A DNA stretch of 40,220 nt from Streptomyces scabichelini (GCF_011045015.1 NZ_JAAKZY010000087.1:1-40220); one strand, 5' to 3'. Shown: positions 15,084 through 23,155, counted from the stretch's first letter. Translations and numbers: made by a program. Notes: generated from the letters alone by a model not told the origin.

Positions 15084-16367
15084 ATGCCCCCCTCGAAGAC
15101 GCGTACCTGGGTGATCCTCCTCGCCGCCGTCTTCGCTCTGCTCCAACTCGCCAACGTCACGGGCCGGGACACCCCCGACAGCAGGAACTACCTGTCGTAC
15201 GCCCTGAGCCTGCGCGGCGACAGCAAGCGCGAGGCGGCGGCCACCACCATCGACTACGTCTGCGCGGGCCGGGCCGACGAGGCGCGCCGCAGCCAGAGCG
15301 TCGACGTGGTGAGCTTCCGCTCCCCGAGCCGGGCCGGGCAGGTCGCGGAGGAGTGCCGGCGCGAGCTGTGGCGGCAGGTGGACCGGCGACTGCGGGCCGG
15401 GCAGACCGACGGACACACCGTGCCGTTCACGTCCGAGCGGTTCCGGCGGATCTTCGAGGCGCGGCCCGGGTATCCCGTGCTGCTGGCGCCGTTCGTCACG
15501 GTGTTCGGCGTGACGTGGGGCATCTGGGTGTCGAGCGTGCTCGTGGCCGCGGCCGGGGGCGTCCTGGCCTTCCTGGTCCTGCGTGCCCTGCGCGCCCCGA
15601 CCGCCGTGGCCCTCACCGGGCAGGCCCTGTTCTACGCCCTGCCGGTCGGCACGACCGCCATGCGCCCCATGACCGAGGGTCTGCTGCTCGCCCTGTCCCT
15701 GACGGCCCTGTGGGGCTGTGTGCTGGCGCTCGACGGCCGGCCGCGCGCCGGGGCCGCACTGGTCGACGGCTCGCTGCTGCTGCTCTTCACGGTGAAGCAC
15801 TCGCAGGCACTGTTCCTCGGGCTGTGCCTCGTGGGGGCGTGCGGGGTGATCGCCGTACGGAGAAAGGGACTTGACCACGGTCCGCGGATGATCGCCGTGG
15901 TGGCGGGCTGCGCGGCCCTGGGCACCGTGTCGGCCGCCGAGCTGCTGAACTATCCCTCCACGAACGAGAGCCTCCAGGACCTGCTTGCCCACCACTTCAC
16001 GCTGCCCGACCGCGCACACCCGTGGCCGGAGTTCCTGCGACTGGAGTCCAACTTCTGGGTGGAGTGGCTGCGCCGGCAGTTCTGGGAGCCGCTGTTCATC
16101 GCGGCGCTGGCCGCCGGTGCGTGGGGTGTGCTGCGGCAGCGTCCGGTCTTCGCGGCGTTCCTGATCGCGGCGGCCTTCAGCGGTGTCCTCAACCAGGCGG
16201 GCCACCCGGACATCAACATCGGCGACCGGCTGATCGTGCTGGCGTGGGTGCTGCCGGTGATCGGGGTGCCGCTGCTGCTGGAGCGGGCCGCGTCGACGAT
16301 GCCGACGCTTGAAACCCCGGGTGCCCGGCCCGCGTTGACCGCGAGCCGGGCACCGAACCTGCGCTGA
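15084..16367 (+). CDS. Polytopic membrane protein, possible GT-C-like glycosyltransferase
   Basis: A 427-residue integral membrane protein. An N-terminal signal-anchor (WVILLAAVFALLQLANVTG) is followed by a 110-residue external region containing DTPDSRNYLSYALSL, then about eight hydrophobic segments (WGIWVSSVLVAAAGGVLAFLVL, ALTGQALFYALPVG, LLLALSLTALWGCVLAL, and others). An early acidic residue in the first loop (RDTPDS) and the overall shape recall GT-C enzymes using polyprenyl-phosphate sugars, but no diagnostic motif is seen, so this is only a suggestion. The ATG at 15084 has GGAAGGAAAG upstream. It is convergent with ohrA with a 33-bp gap. Confidence 0.7.
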   Translation: MPPSKTRTWVILLAAVFALLQLANVTGRDTPDSRNYLSYALSLRGDSKREAAATTIDYVCAGRADEARRSQSVDVVSFRSPSRAGQVAEECRRELWRQVDRRLRAGQTDGHTVPFTSERFRRIFEARPGYPVLLAPFVTVFGVTWGIWVSSVLVAAAGGVLAFLVLRALRAPTAVALTGQALFYALPVGTTAMRPMTEGLLLALSLTALWGCVLALDGRPRAGAALVDGSLLLLFTVKHSQALFLGLCLVGACGVIAVRRKGLDHGPRMIAVVAGCAALGTVSAAELLNYPSTNESLQDLLAHHFTLPDRAHPWPEFLRLESNFWVEWLRRQFWEPLFIAALAAGAWGVLRQRPVFAAFLIAAAFSGVLNQAGHPDINIGDRLIVLAWVLPVIGVPLLLERAASTMPTLETPGARPALTASRAPNLR

Positions 16368-16371
16368 TCAG

Positions 16372-16399
16372 GGGTTGACCGAACCCGCCTTGATCAAGG
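16372..16399. terminator. Weak bidirectional terminator between convergent genes
   Basis: GGGTT-GACCG-AACCC (16372-16386) is followed by the perfect 12-bp palindrome CCTTGATCAAGG (16388-16399). Together they fill the gap between convergent genes; the stems are short and no T tract is present. Confidence 0.35.
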
Positions 16400-16400
16400 A

Positions 16401-16817
16401 TTACTCGACGACGAGCTCGACCGGGATGTTGCCGCGGGTCGCGTTGGAGTACGGGCAGACCTGGTGGGCCTGCTCGACCAGCGTGCGGCCGGTCTCGGCG
16501 TCGACGGACTCGGGGAGCTCCACGCGCAGCGTGACCGTGAGGCCGAAACCCTCGCCCTGCTTGCCTATGCCGACCTCGGCGGTCACCGCCGCGTCGCTGA
16601 CGTCGACCTTCGCCTGACGGCCGACGAGGCCGAGGGCGCTGGCGAAGCAGGCGGAGTAGCCGGCGGCGAACAGCTGCTCCGGGTTCGTGCCCCGTCCTCC
16701 GCTGCCGCCCATCTCCTTCGGAATGTCCAGCTCGAGGTCGAGGCGGCCGTCGCTGCTGTAGGCCCGGCCGTCGCGGCCGTGGGTGGCGGTGGCGACAGCG
16801 GTGTAAAGCGCGTCCAT
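16401..16817 (-). CDS. ohrA: Organic hydroperoxide resistance protein Ohr
   Basis: A 138-residue Ohr/OsmC-fold thiol peroxidase that reduces organic hydroperoxides in the cytoplasm using a dithiol mechanism. Both reactive cysteines are present in their expected contexts: GYSACFASAL (about residue 56) and HQVCPYSNATRGN (about residue 120). Length is normal for Ohr. AGAAGGA stands 8-9 nt before the ATG. It is divergent from the MarR gene at 16961, the classic ohr/ohrR arrangement, and the shared intergenic region has palindromes typical of an OhrR operator. Confidence 0.95.
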   Translation of the reverse strand: MDALYTAVATATHGRDGRAYSSDGRLDLELDIPKEMGGSGGRGTNPEQLFAAGYSACFASALGLVGRQAKVDVSDAAVTAEVGIGKQGEGFGLTVTLRVELPESVDAETGRTLVEQAHQVCPYSNATRGNIPVELVVE

Positions 16818-16906
16818 GGAAAACCATCCTTCTCATCAGCGATCAAGATCGTGTCGGCGGGCCTTGGGGGTGTCCTTGGCTCGGCCGCCTCACGACGACA
16901 ATTAGA

Positions 16907-16930
16907 GCACACAATTCAGTTGTGCACAAT
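16907..16930. promoter_or_regulatory. Probable OhrR operator
   Basis: AT-rich palindromes in an otherwise GC-rich gap. GCACA (16907-16911) pairs with TGTGC (16921-16925) around ACAATTCAGTTGT-like sequence, and TTGTGCACAA at 16920-16929 is a perfect 10-bp palindrome. OhrR proteins bind such ACAATT/AATTGT-rich inverted repeats (established). The site covers the likely ohrA promoter (TGTGCA and TAATTG read on the minus strand) and lies about 30 bp before the ohrR ATG. Confidence 0.75.
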
Positions 16931-16960
16931 CCAATGGCGCGTACGAGCTATCCTGGAGGC

Positions 16961-17485
16961 ATGACCACTACTCCGACACCGAACCCCGCCGCAGCCGACG
17001 CCCTGCGTGACGCCGAGGACTTCCTCCGTCTCGACCAGCAGATCTGCTTCTCCCTGAACGCCGCGTCGCGTGCCTTCGGCGGCGTGTACCGGGTCGTCCT
17101 GAAGGACCTGGGGCTCACCTACCCGCAGTACCTGGTCATGCTCGTGCTGTGGGAACACGGCGAGCTGGCGGTGAAGAAGCTGGGCGAGCATCTGCGGCTC
17201 GACTCCGGGACACTGTCGCCGCTGCTCAAGCGGCTGGAGGCGACCGGTCTCGTACGGCGTGAGCGCAGCGTCCAGGACGAGCGGTCGGTGGTCGTCCGGC
17301 TCACGGACGAGGGCGGCGCGATGCGCGAACGGGCACTCGCCGTGCCGCGCCGGATCTTCGCCGCGACGAGCTTCGACCTGGACGAGCTCCGCGATCTGCG
17401 GACCCGGCTCGACGAGCTCACGGCGGCGCTGGACGAAGCGGACCTCGACGAGGCCGGTCTTGACGAGGCGGCGCTGGAGAGCTGA
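16961..17485 (+). CDS. ohrR: MarR-family peroxide sensor OhrR
   Basis: A 174-residue MarR-type winged-helix repressor. The reactive Cys of OhrR proteins is visible in LDQQICFSLNAASRAF (about residue 31); its oxidation by organic hydroperoxides releases DNA. The winged helix spans LGLTYPQYLVMLVLWEHGEL to LVRRERSVQDERSVVVRLTDEG. The C-terminus is an acidic Asp/Glu/Leu-rich tail longer than usual. ATG 16961 gives a standard N-terminus, but GGAGG is only 1 nt from it; in-frame ATG 16934 and GTG 16922 would run into the operator, so the start is not certain. It likely represses itself and ohrA. Confidence 0.93.
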   Translation: MTTTPTPNPAAADALRDAEDFLRLDQQICFSLNAASRAFGGVYRVVLKDLGLTYPQYLVMLVLWEHGELAVKKLGEHLRLDSGTLSPLLKRLEATGLVRRERSVQDERSVVVRLTDEGGAMRERALAVPRRIFAATSFDLDELRDLRTRLDELTAALDEADLDEAGLDEAALES

Positions 17486-17497
17486 TCACGAGGGTGC

Positions 17498-17606
17498 CGG
17501 ATTCTCCGGTAAGGAGCCGGGTTCTCCGGTAAGGATCCGCCGGTCATTGGCGGAACCTTTGCCGAATTCCTGCCATCTTCCCCACGGGACAGTAAGTAAC
17601 TCTTAC
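17498..17606 (+). promoter_or_regulatory. Direct repeats and inverted repeat upstream of the GT2 gene
   Basis: TTCTCCGGTAAGGA occurs at 17502-17515 and again exactly 20 bp later at 17522-17535, each preceded by CCGG plus one base. Further on, GTAAG-TAACT-CTTAC forms an inverted repeat at 17592-17606, and TTACCGGA (17603-17610) is the reverse complement of the TCCGGTAA in the repeats. The 20-bp spacing (two helical turns) is typical of paired activator sites. No family is assigned. Confidence 0.45.
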
Positions 17607-17640
17607 CGGAAAATTACCCGCAAGACCTACATTCCTTCCC

Positions 17641-19296
17641 GTGGAAGCCAGTCAAGCCATGCATCCTCACCCACCCCAGGTCTGCGTCGTCGTCATCGGG
17701 TACGACGACGTCACTCATGTGGCGGACGCGGTGCGCTCGGCGCTGGCACAGGGCCCGGCCGTCCGAGAGGTGATAGCCGTCGACGACTGCTCGACGGACG
17801 GCAGCGCCGAACTCCTGGACCGTCTGGCGCTCGGCGAACCGCGCCTGAGGGTCCTGCGCCGCAAGGTGAACAGCGGCGGCTGCGGCAGCCCGCGCAACGA
17901 CGGGATCGACGCCGCCACGGCCCCGTACGTGATGTTCCTGGACAGCGACGACGTACTGCCGCCCGGCGCCGTGGACGCGCTCCTCGACGCGGCCGTCGGG
18001 CGCGGCACCGAGGTCGCGGCGGGCCTGTGCGTACGCCGCGAACTGCCGTCGGGCCGCGAGGTCCCCTGGCAGCCCGAGCTGTACGGGCAGCCCGCCCTGG
18101 TGCCGCACGCCTCCATGCACACCGACCTGGTCCACGACACGCTCTGCGTCAACAAGCTGTACCGCACCGACTTCCTGCGCGAGCAGGACATCCGCTTCCC
18201 CGAGGGGCGCTTCCCCTACGAGGACTTCGTGTTCACCGCACGCGTGCTCGCCGCCGGGCCGCGCATAGCGCTGATACCCGACACCGTGTACGTCTGGCAT
18301 GTGCGCCGGTCCGCCGAGCGCCTGTCGATCTCGCTCGACCGGGCGGACACGGACAACTGGCGGGCCAGGCTCACGGCCCACGGCATGGCGCACGACATCC
18401 TCCTCGCCGCCGGTGAGAAGCGGCTCGCGCGGGCGGCGCGCACCACGTTCCTGGACCACAGCCTGCGGATGTACGCGCGCGAGCTCGGTCTGCGCGGCGC
18501 CGAGTACCGGCGTGAGTGGTGGGCCCTCACGCGCGCGCATCTCGCCGCGTACGACGCGGGCGACTTCGCCGTCGCCCCGGCGCCAGGGCGGGTCGTCGCA
18601 CAGCTCGTCCTGGCCTCCGAGGAGCCGCGCGACCTGGACCGCGTCAAGGAGGTCGCCGCGCGTCCGGCCCGGCTGCTGCCGCCGTATCCACGGGCTGCGG
18701 ACGGCACGCCGGTCTGGGCCGCCGATCTCCCCCAAGTGACCCTGGAACACCTCCTGTTCCGGCCTGTCCATCTCCTCCCTGTTGCCGTCGACGCGGAACT
18801 GCGGCCACGCGCGCGTGCCACCCGACTACGGCTGTGCCTGCACGAGCTGTACGGGCGGATGGCGGACGCGGGGCCGGCCTCCGTGGACATCGAGTTCGTG
18901 AACCGCCAGGACGGCCGGACGGGTCTCGGCCTCACGGCGGACTTCCTGGCCGACGACTTAGAGACCGGCTCCGAGCCGGACTTCTGGTGGGCCGAGGCGC
19001 CGGTCGACCTCTCGGCGCTCGGCTCCGGCACCTGGGACCTGCGGCTGTGCGTGCGCTTCCACGACGGCACGAGCCGCGACACCACGGCGCACGCGGTCGC
19101 GGGGCCGGGCCTCCTGCGCCGTACCGCCGTACCGAGCACCCGCCACGGCGTGCTGCTCGTCCAGCCGTACGCCACCCACGCGGGCTCGCTGGCGCTGCGG
19201 CTCGCGCCCGGTCGGCGAGGAGTGACAGCCGTGGTGCGCCGCCGGCTGAGGCGCCTGCTTCACTTATGCACGACGATGGACACACGTGTCCGCTGA
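17641..19296 (+). CDS. GT2 glycosyltransferase with C-terminal beta-rich region
   Basis: A 551-residue protein. Residues about 12-240 are a family 2 glycosyltransferase (VCVVVIGYDDVTHVADAV, VIAVDDCSTDGSAELL, NSGGCGSPRNDGID, MFLDSDDVLPPG, NKLYRTDFL, FPYEDFVFTARVLAAG). The C-terminal 250 residues lack a recognised motif but resemble in character the middle region of the 950-residue GT2-TagF protein. It contains two in-frame TTA codons (18958-18960, 19264-19266), which would make full-length synthesis depend on bldA tRNA. The start is GTG 17641 without a clear ribosome site. galE follows after 85 bp in the same direction. Probable role is sugar transfer to a surface polymer; substrate unknown. 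Confidence 0.82.
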   Translation: MEASQAMHPHPPQVCVVVIGYDDVTHVADAVRSALAQGPAVREVIAVDDCSTDGSAELLDRLALGEPRLRVLRRKVNSGGCGSPRNDGIDAATAPYVMFLDSDDVLPPGAVDALLDAAVGRGTEVAAGLCVRRELPSGREVPWQPELYGQPALVPHASMHTDLVHDTLCVNKLYRTDFLREQDIRFPEGRFPYEDFVFTARVLAAGPRIALIPDTVYVWHVRRSAERLSISLDRADTDNWRARLTAHGMAHDILLAAGEKRLARAARTTFLDHSLRMYARELGLRGAEYRREWWALTRAHLAAYDAGDFAVAPAPGRVVAQLVLASEEPRDLDRVKEVAARPARLLPPYPRAADGTPVWAADLPQVTLEHLLFRPVHLLPVAVDAELRPRARATRLRLCLHELYGRMADAGPASVDIEFVNRQDGRTGLGLTADFLADDLETGSEPDFWWAEAPVDLSALGSGTWDLRLCVRFHDGTSRDTTAHAVAGPGLLRRTAVPSTRHGVLLVQPYATHAGSLALRLAPGRRGVTAVVRRRLRRLLHLCTTMDTRVR

Positions 19297-19331
19297 GAAG
19301 CACATCTGCTGACATACGCATCCGCACCACC

Positions 19332-19367
19332 ACCGACAGACGAACCGACAGACGAACCGACAGACGA
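19332..19367 (+). repeat. Three tandem 12-bp repeats before galE
   Basis: Three perfect head-to-tail copies of ACCGACAGACGA at 19332-19343, 19344-19355 and 19356-19367. The last runs into GAGGGGA, the ribosome site of galE at 19382. The array fills the leader between the upstream glycosyltransferase and galE. Confidence 0.9.
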
Positions 19368-19381
19368 GGGGACTGCCGTAC

Positions 19382-20362
19382 ATGACCTGGCTGATCACCG
19401 GCGGCGCCGGCTACATCGGGGCGCATGTGGTCCGCGCGATGACCGAGGCGGGCGAACAGGCCGTGGTGTACGACGACTTGTCCACCGGGATGGCCGAGCG
19501 CGTCCCCGACGGGGTGCCCCTGGTCGTCGGCTCGACCCTGGACGCGGAGCGTGTGACGCGCGCGCTCACGGACCACGCCGTCACCGGTGTCGTCCACCTG
19601 GCGGCGAAGAAGCAGGTCGGTGAGTCGGTGGAGCTGCCGCTGCACTACTACCGCGAGAACGTCGAGGGCCTGCGGGTGCTGTTGCAGGCGGTCACGGCCG
19701 CCGCGGTGCCGTCGTTCGTGTTCTCGTCCTCCGCGGCGGTGTACGGGATGCCCGACGTCGACCTCGTGACCGAGGAGACGCCCTGCGTCCCCATGAGCCC
19801 GTACGGCGAGACGAAGCTGGCGGGCGAGTGGCTGGTCCGCGCGACGGGCCGCGCACACGGTCTCTCGACGGCTTCCCTGCGCTACTTCAACGTGGCGGGC
19901 GCGGCGACACCGGAACTGGCCGACACGGGCGTCTTCAACCTCGTACCCATGGTCTTCGAGAAGCTCACGGAGGGCGCGGCGCCGCGGATCTTCGGCGACG
20001 ACTATCCGACGCCCGACGGCACCTGCGTACGCGACTACATCCACGTGGTCGACCTGGCCGAGGCCCACGTGGCGGCGGCCCACCGCCTTGCCGCCTCCCC
20101 CGGCACGGACCTCACCCTCAACATCGGTCGCGGCGAGGGCGTTTCGGTCCGCGAGATGATCGACCGCATCAACGAGATCACAGGCTACGACCTGCCTCCG
20201 GAGGTCACACCGCGCCGCCCGGGAGACCCGGCCCGCGTCGTCGCGTCGGCGCACCGCATCGCCGACGAACTGGGCTGGAAGGCGAAGTACGACGTCGACG
20301 ACATGATCAGGTCGGCTTGGGAGGGGTGGGGGCGGCTGCATCCTGAGGCTCGGCACGGCTAG
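19382..20362 (+). CDS. galE: UDP-glucose 4-epimerase
   Basis: A 326-residue extended short-chain dehydrogenase/reductase that interconverts UDP-glucose and UDP-galactose (or the N-acetyl forms) with bound NAD. Visible are the NAD-binding TGGAGYIG at residues 6-13, DDLSTG, the active-site VFSSSAAVYG and YGETK (Tyr/Lys pair), LRYFNVAGA, and the C-terminal CVRDYIHVVDLAEAHV and LNIGRGEG typical of GalE. Length is normal. GAGGGGA lies about 9 nt before the ATG. Its position directly after a glycosyltransferase suggests that it supplies the donor for the surface polymer, rather than being part of a gal catabolic operon. Confidence 0.92.
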   Translation: MTWLITGGAGYIGAHVVRAMTEAGEQAVVYDDLSTGMAERVPDGVPLVVGSTLDAERVTRALTDHAVTGVVHLAAKKQVGESVELPLHYYRENVEGLRVLLQAVTAAAVPSFVFSSSAAVYGMPDVDLVTEETPCVPMSPYGETKLAGEWLVRATGRAHGLSTASLRYFNVAGAATPELADTGVFNLVPMVFEKLTEGAAPRIFGDDYPTPDGTCVRDYIHVVDLAEAHVAAAHRLAASPGTDLTLNIGRGEGVSVREMIDRINEITGYDLPPEVTPRRPGDPARVVASAHRIADELGWKAKYDVDDMIRSAWEGWGRLHPEARHG

Positions 20363-20379
20363 GAGCGTGGGTCGGTAAC

Positions 20380-20405
20380 GAGCAAGCGGCCTGCTGGCCG
20401 TGCTC
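20380..20405 (+). terminator. Terminator after galE
   Basis: GAGCA and CGGCC (separated by a 2-nt bulge) pair with GGCCG-TGCTC across a TGCT loop, 17 bp past the galE stop. It marks the end of the conserved block before the transposase segment. Confidence 0.6.
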
Positions 20406-20518
20406 GATGGGATCGGTCGCGGTCGCCCGCCGGCGCCTGTGGGGTTGTGTGGGGGCGGCCCTGCCCGTCGGATGTGCGGCCTGGTAGGGCCCGTGACGGG
20501 GCTGGGAGGCCCGGCTGG

Positions 20519-22018
20519 TCAGCTGGCGTGGGCGGCGAGTCCGGCGGTTCCGGCGTGTCGGAAGATCTTGCGGAGGTTGTGGCAGGCGGCCAGCAGTCGC
20601 CACTCGCCGCGGGCGCCGTCCTCGCCGCGCAGGAGGAGTTGGCGGCCGTTCTGGCAGGTCATGATCTGGCCGAATACGGGTTCGACGATGGCCTTGCGGC
20701 GGCTGTAGGCGGTCTTGCCGGGCTTGGTCCGCAGCTTGCGGGCCATGCGTTCCTTCAGGGTGGCGTTCGCCGGGATCCGTCCGCGCGGTGCGGGCGGTAC
20801 CTGTTCGTCGTGGGCCAGACGGCCAGTGGCCATGAACGTGTCGGTTCCGTAGGACAGTTGGCGATCCCTGGCGGCTTCGAGGTTGGTCTCGGAGCAGTAG
20901 CCGGCGTCGACCAGGGCCTGCTTGGGGTGCGTGCCGGTGTTCGCCGCGGACTGCTCCAGCATGGTGGTGTAGTTCAGCGCGTCCGAGGCGTTGGTCGTCA
21001 CGTCGGCGGTGGTGATGACCTGGTGGGCCTCGTCCACGACAGCTTGGGCGTTGTAGGCCTGGATGTAAGCGCCGTCGCTGTTCTTCATGATCCGCGAGTC
21101 GGGGTCGGTGAAGTTGGCCTGGGCCTTCGGTTTCGGGCGGGCCTTGGCGGCCGCCTTCTCCCCGGCGTCGGTGACGGCCTGCTCGTCGGCTGTGCCCTTG
21201 CGCTGCTGGCGGCGGCGCTCGATGTCCTCGGCGTGGCGACGGGCCTTGTCCGCAGCTTCGGCCTCGATCTGGGCGCGGGCTGCCTGCAGTCTGGCGAGGC
21301 GCTTCTCGCGGCGGTCGAGTTCGGCGGGCAGATCGGTGTCCTTGCCGTCGGGGCCGAAGGCCTGGTCCTCGGCGATGTCGGTGGCCTCGGCGTCGGCGAG
21401 CAGGGCGGCGGCCCGGGCCTCCAGTTGGGCGATCTCGGCCTCGATACGTTCCTCCTTGTCGACCAGGCGGCCGTAACTCATCGCCTTGTGTTTGGAGGCG
21501 TTGGCTTCGAGCTTGGTGCCGTCCAGGGCGACGCGGCCCATCTTGACCATGCCGAGCTTGGCCGCGAGGTGCAGCGACTGGGTGAACAGGTCGGCCAGGG
21601 CGCCCAGGTGGCGGCGGCGGAACCGGGCGATCGAGCGGTAGTCCGGGGCCTGGTCAGCGGCCAGGAACCGGAACGCCACGTCGTCGGCGCACTTGCGCTC
21701 GATCGCCCGAGAGGAGCGCACCCCGGTGGTGTAGCCGTAGATCAGCAGACGCAGCATCAGACGCGGATCGTAGGGCGGGTAGCCACACTTCTCGGTGTAA
21801 TCGGCCAGGACCGGCCCCAGGTCTAGCACCTCGTCGACCAGGTCCGCGACGAACCGGGCGAGGTGCTCCTGGGGCAGCCAGTCGTCCAGCGACGGGGGAA
21901 GCAACAGGACCTGGTGAGGGGCGAACGCCCTGAACCGCTTGTCTACCCCCGCCGGACGGCCCTGCGGGTGCTGCTTCTCCACCGGCTCGACCTCGAACAG
22001 CCCATCCCCACCACGCAT
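20519..22018 (-). CDS. IS1182-family transposase, intact
   Basis: A 499-residue DDE transposase of the IS1182 family. The N-terminal DUF772-like region (LPPSLDDWLPQEHLARFVADLVDE, YPPYDPRLMLRLLIYGYTTG, RSSRAIERKCADDVAFRFLA) precedes the catalytic core: VALDGTKLEANAS (first Asp), QALVDAGYCSE (second Asp) and RKAIVEPVFGQIM (Glu). A long charged coiled-coil insert sits between the first two acidic residues. No frameshift or stop is seen, so it may be active. Start ATG 22018 is chosen since GGAAGG lies 8 nt upstream; an in-frame GTG at 22036 lacks this. I could not identify terminal inverted repeats, so the element boundaries are open. Confidence 0.92.
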   Translation of the reverse strand: MRGGDGLFEVEPVEKQHPQGRPAGVDKRFRAFAPHQVLLLPPSLDDWLPQEHLARFVADLVDEVLDLGPVLADYTEKCGYPPYDPRLMLRLLIYGYTTGVRSSRAIERKCADDVAFRFLAADQAPDYRSIARFRRRHLGALADLFTQSLHLAAKLGMVKMGRVALDGTKLEANASKHKAMSYGRLVDKEERIEAEIAQLEARAAALLADAEATDIAEDQAFGPDGKDTDLPAELDRREKRLARLQAARAQIEAEAADKARRHAEDIERRRQQRKGTADEQAVTDAGEKAAAKARPKPKAQANFTDPDSRIMKNSDGAYIQAYNAQAVVDEAHQVITTADVTTNASDALNYTTMLEQSAANTGTHPKQALVDAGYCSETNLEAARDRQLSYGTDTFMATGRLAHDEQVPPAPRGRIPANATLKERMARKLRTKPGKTAYSRRKAIVEPVFGQIMTCQNGRQLLLRGEDGARGEWRLLAACHNLRKIFRHAGTAGLAAHAS

Positions 22019-22122
22019 GCCGCGATCCTTCCGCACCTACGGTCATCAACCGGAGGCGGGGTGCTGCCCGGTCGGATAATCCACGTGCGGCCCGGTCGTC
22101 CCGCGTGATACTCCTCCCGACT

Positions 22123-22644
22123 ATGGGCGATCTTGTGACAGCGCGGCTCGTACTTCATCCGATGACAGTCAGCGAGGCTGAGCGAGTGGTGGCAGGCGAG
22201 TCGGACGGCGGTGCCCGATGGGCGCCCGGATACCCCACCGATGGGGACATGTCCGCCGCCAGGCGCTTCCTGGGCACCTGCGCGACCACCGGTGATCCCC
22301 GACCGTTCGGTAACTATGAGATCCGTCGCCGCGAGGACGGTCAGGCGATCGGCGGCCTGGGCTTCCACGGACCTGCGGACGAGAACGGCAGCGTCACGAT
22401 CGGCTACGGCCTCATCACGTCAGCGCGAGGCAAGGGATACGCCTCCGAAGCCCTCCGCTGCCTTCTGCTGTTCGCGCGGGCACGCGGCGTCACCTGCGTG
22501 AAAGGCGACGCCGACCACGACAACATCGCGTCCCAGCACGTCATGACGGCAGCCGGCATGAGGCCGACCGGAGAAGACGAACGCGTCAGGTACTTCGAGA
22601 TCGCCTGGACCGACACGACGGCGGATACTGCCCCACGCTCCTAG
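22123..22644 (+). CDS. GNAT-family N-acetyltransferase
   Basis: A 173-residue acetyltransferase of the RimJ-like GNAT group (acetyl-CoA-dependent; substrate unknown). The fold is recognisable from LVTARLVLHPMTVSEAERV at the N-terminus, the beta-4 IGGLGFHG, the acetyl-CoA loop ITSARGKGYASEALRCLLLFA, and KGDADHDNIASQHVMTAAGM. ATG 22123 is preferred; an in-frame GTG lies at 22105. Neither has a strong ribosome site. It stands next to the insertion sequence and a degraded second GNAT gene, so it belongs to the accessory segment. Confidence 0.85.
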   Translation: MGDLVTARLVLHPMTVSEAERVVAGESDGGARWAPGYPTDGDMSAARRFLGTCATTGDPRPFGNYEIRRREDGQAIGGLGFHGPADENGSVTIGYGLITSARGKGYASEALRCLLLFARARGVTCVKGDADHDNIASQHVMTAAGMRPTGEDERVRYFEIAWTDTTADTAPRS

Positions 22645-22703
22645 GGCCTGTTGGGTCTGAAATCCCTGGACGGAACGCTGAAGGGCCTGCTGACATAGGC
22701 GGA

Positions 22704-22850
22704 ATGAGCTCCTTCTGGACAGGCAAGCGGGTAAGGCTACGCGGCATCGAACCCGAGGACTGGCAAGCGTTCATGCAGATGGACGAATGTTCGGAACACC
22801 AGCGGTCGGCAGACGCGCTCTACCCGCCACGCAGCGCATCCGTGTGGGCG
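22704..22850 (+). pseudogene. N-terminal remnant of a GNAT acetyltransferase
   Basis: The first 45 or so residues (MSSFWTGKRVRLRGIEPED, WQAFMQMDE, QRSADALYPPRSA) look like the start of a RimJ-type GNAT protein including its ATG. The similarity stops near 22845, where the frame runs into unrelated residues and ends at 22913. The rest of the enzyme is missing. The break coincides with the first codons of a DUF5753 fragment in another frame. Confidence 0.65.
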
Positions 22851-23155
22851 GCCGAAAGACGGCCCGCGCCCAGCTTGAACACATCCTGCGACTCTCGGAC
22901 CTGGATAACGTGACCGTACGCGTCCTGCCTTTCGCCACAGAGGACTTCGCCGGAGCAGGACATTCCATGCTCTACGTACACGGCCCCGTCCCCCAACTCG
23001 ACACAGTCCAGCTGGACACCGCCCACGGCGGTGAGTTCATCGGCAGCGAGCCGCTCCTCAAGCAGTACCGGAAACGCTACGAAAAGGTCGTCTCCACGGC
23101 CCTCGAACCGGGACAGTCCCGGGACTTCATCACCCAGATCCTCCAGGAACTCTGA
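22848..23155 (+). pseudogene. C-terminal remnant of a DUF5753 helix-turn-helix regulator
   Basis: The frame ending at 23155 encodes VGGRKTARAQLEHILRLSD, NVTVRVLPFATEDFAGAG, and LLKQYRKRYEKVVSTALEPG, the C-terminal part of the DUF5753 sensor domain of Streptomyces XRE-type regulators. The HTH and first half of DUF5753 are gone. An internal ATG (22787) would give a 122-residue product with a foreign N-terminus, whose expression is doubtful. It is followed directly by DUF397, the normal partner of such regulators. Confidence 0.7.

Larger units (their letters stand above)
20363..22122. mobile_element. IS1182-family insertion sequence, ends undefined
   Basis: The interval between galE and the GNAT gene holds the transposase with about 155 bp and 104 bp of flanking non-coding DNA. 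The true element must lie inside this interval. A similar segment occurs in direct orientation on both sides: CTGCCCGTCGGAT plus GTGCGGCCTGGT at 20461-20485, and CTGCCCGGTCGGAT, 7 extra bases, plus GTGCGGCCCGGT at 22064-22096. These are not inverted, so they are not classical terminal repeats. Confidence 0.6.

Noticed and set aside
22645..22700. GGGCCTGTTGGGTCTG and a second GGGCCTG nearby as a possible solo insertion-sequence end
   Set aside because: Only 7 bp recur and no partner end was found; insufficient to call a mobile element.
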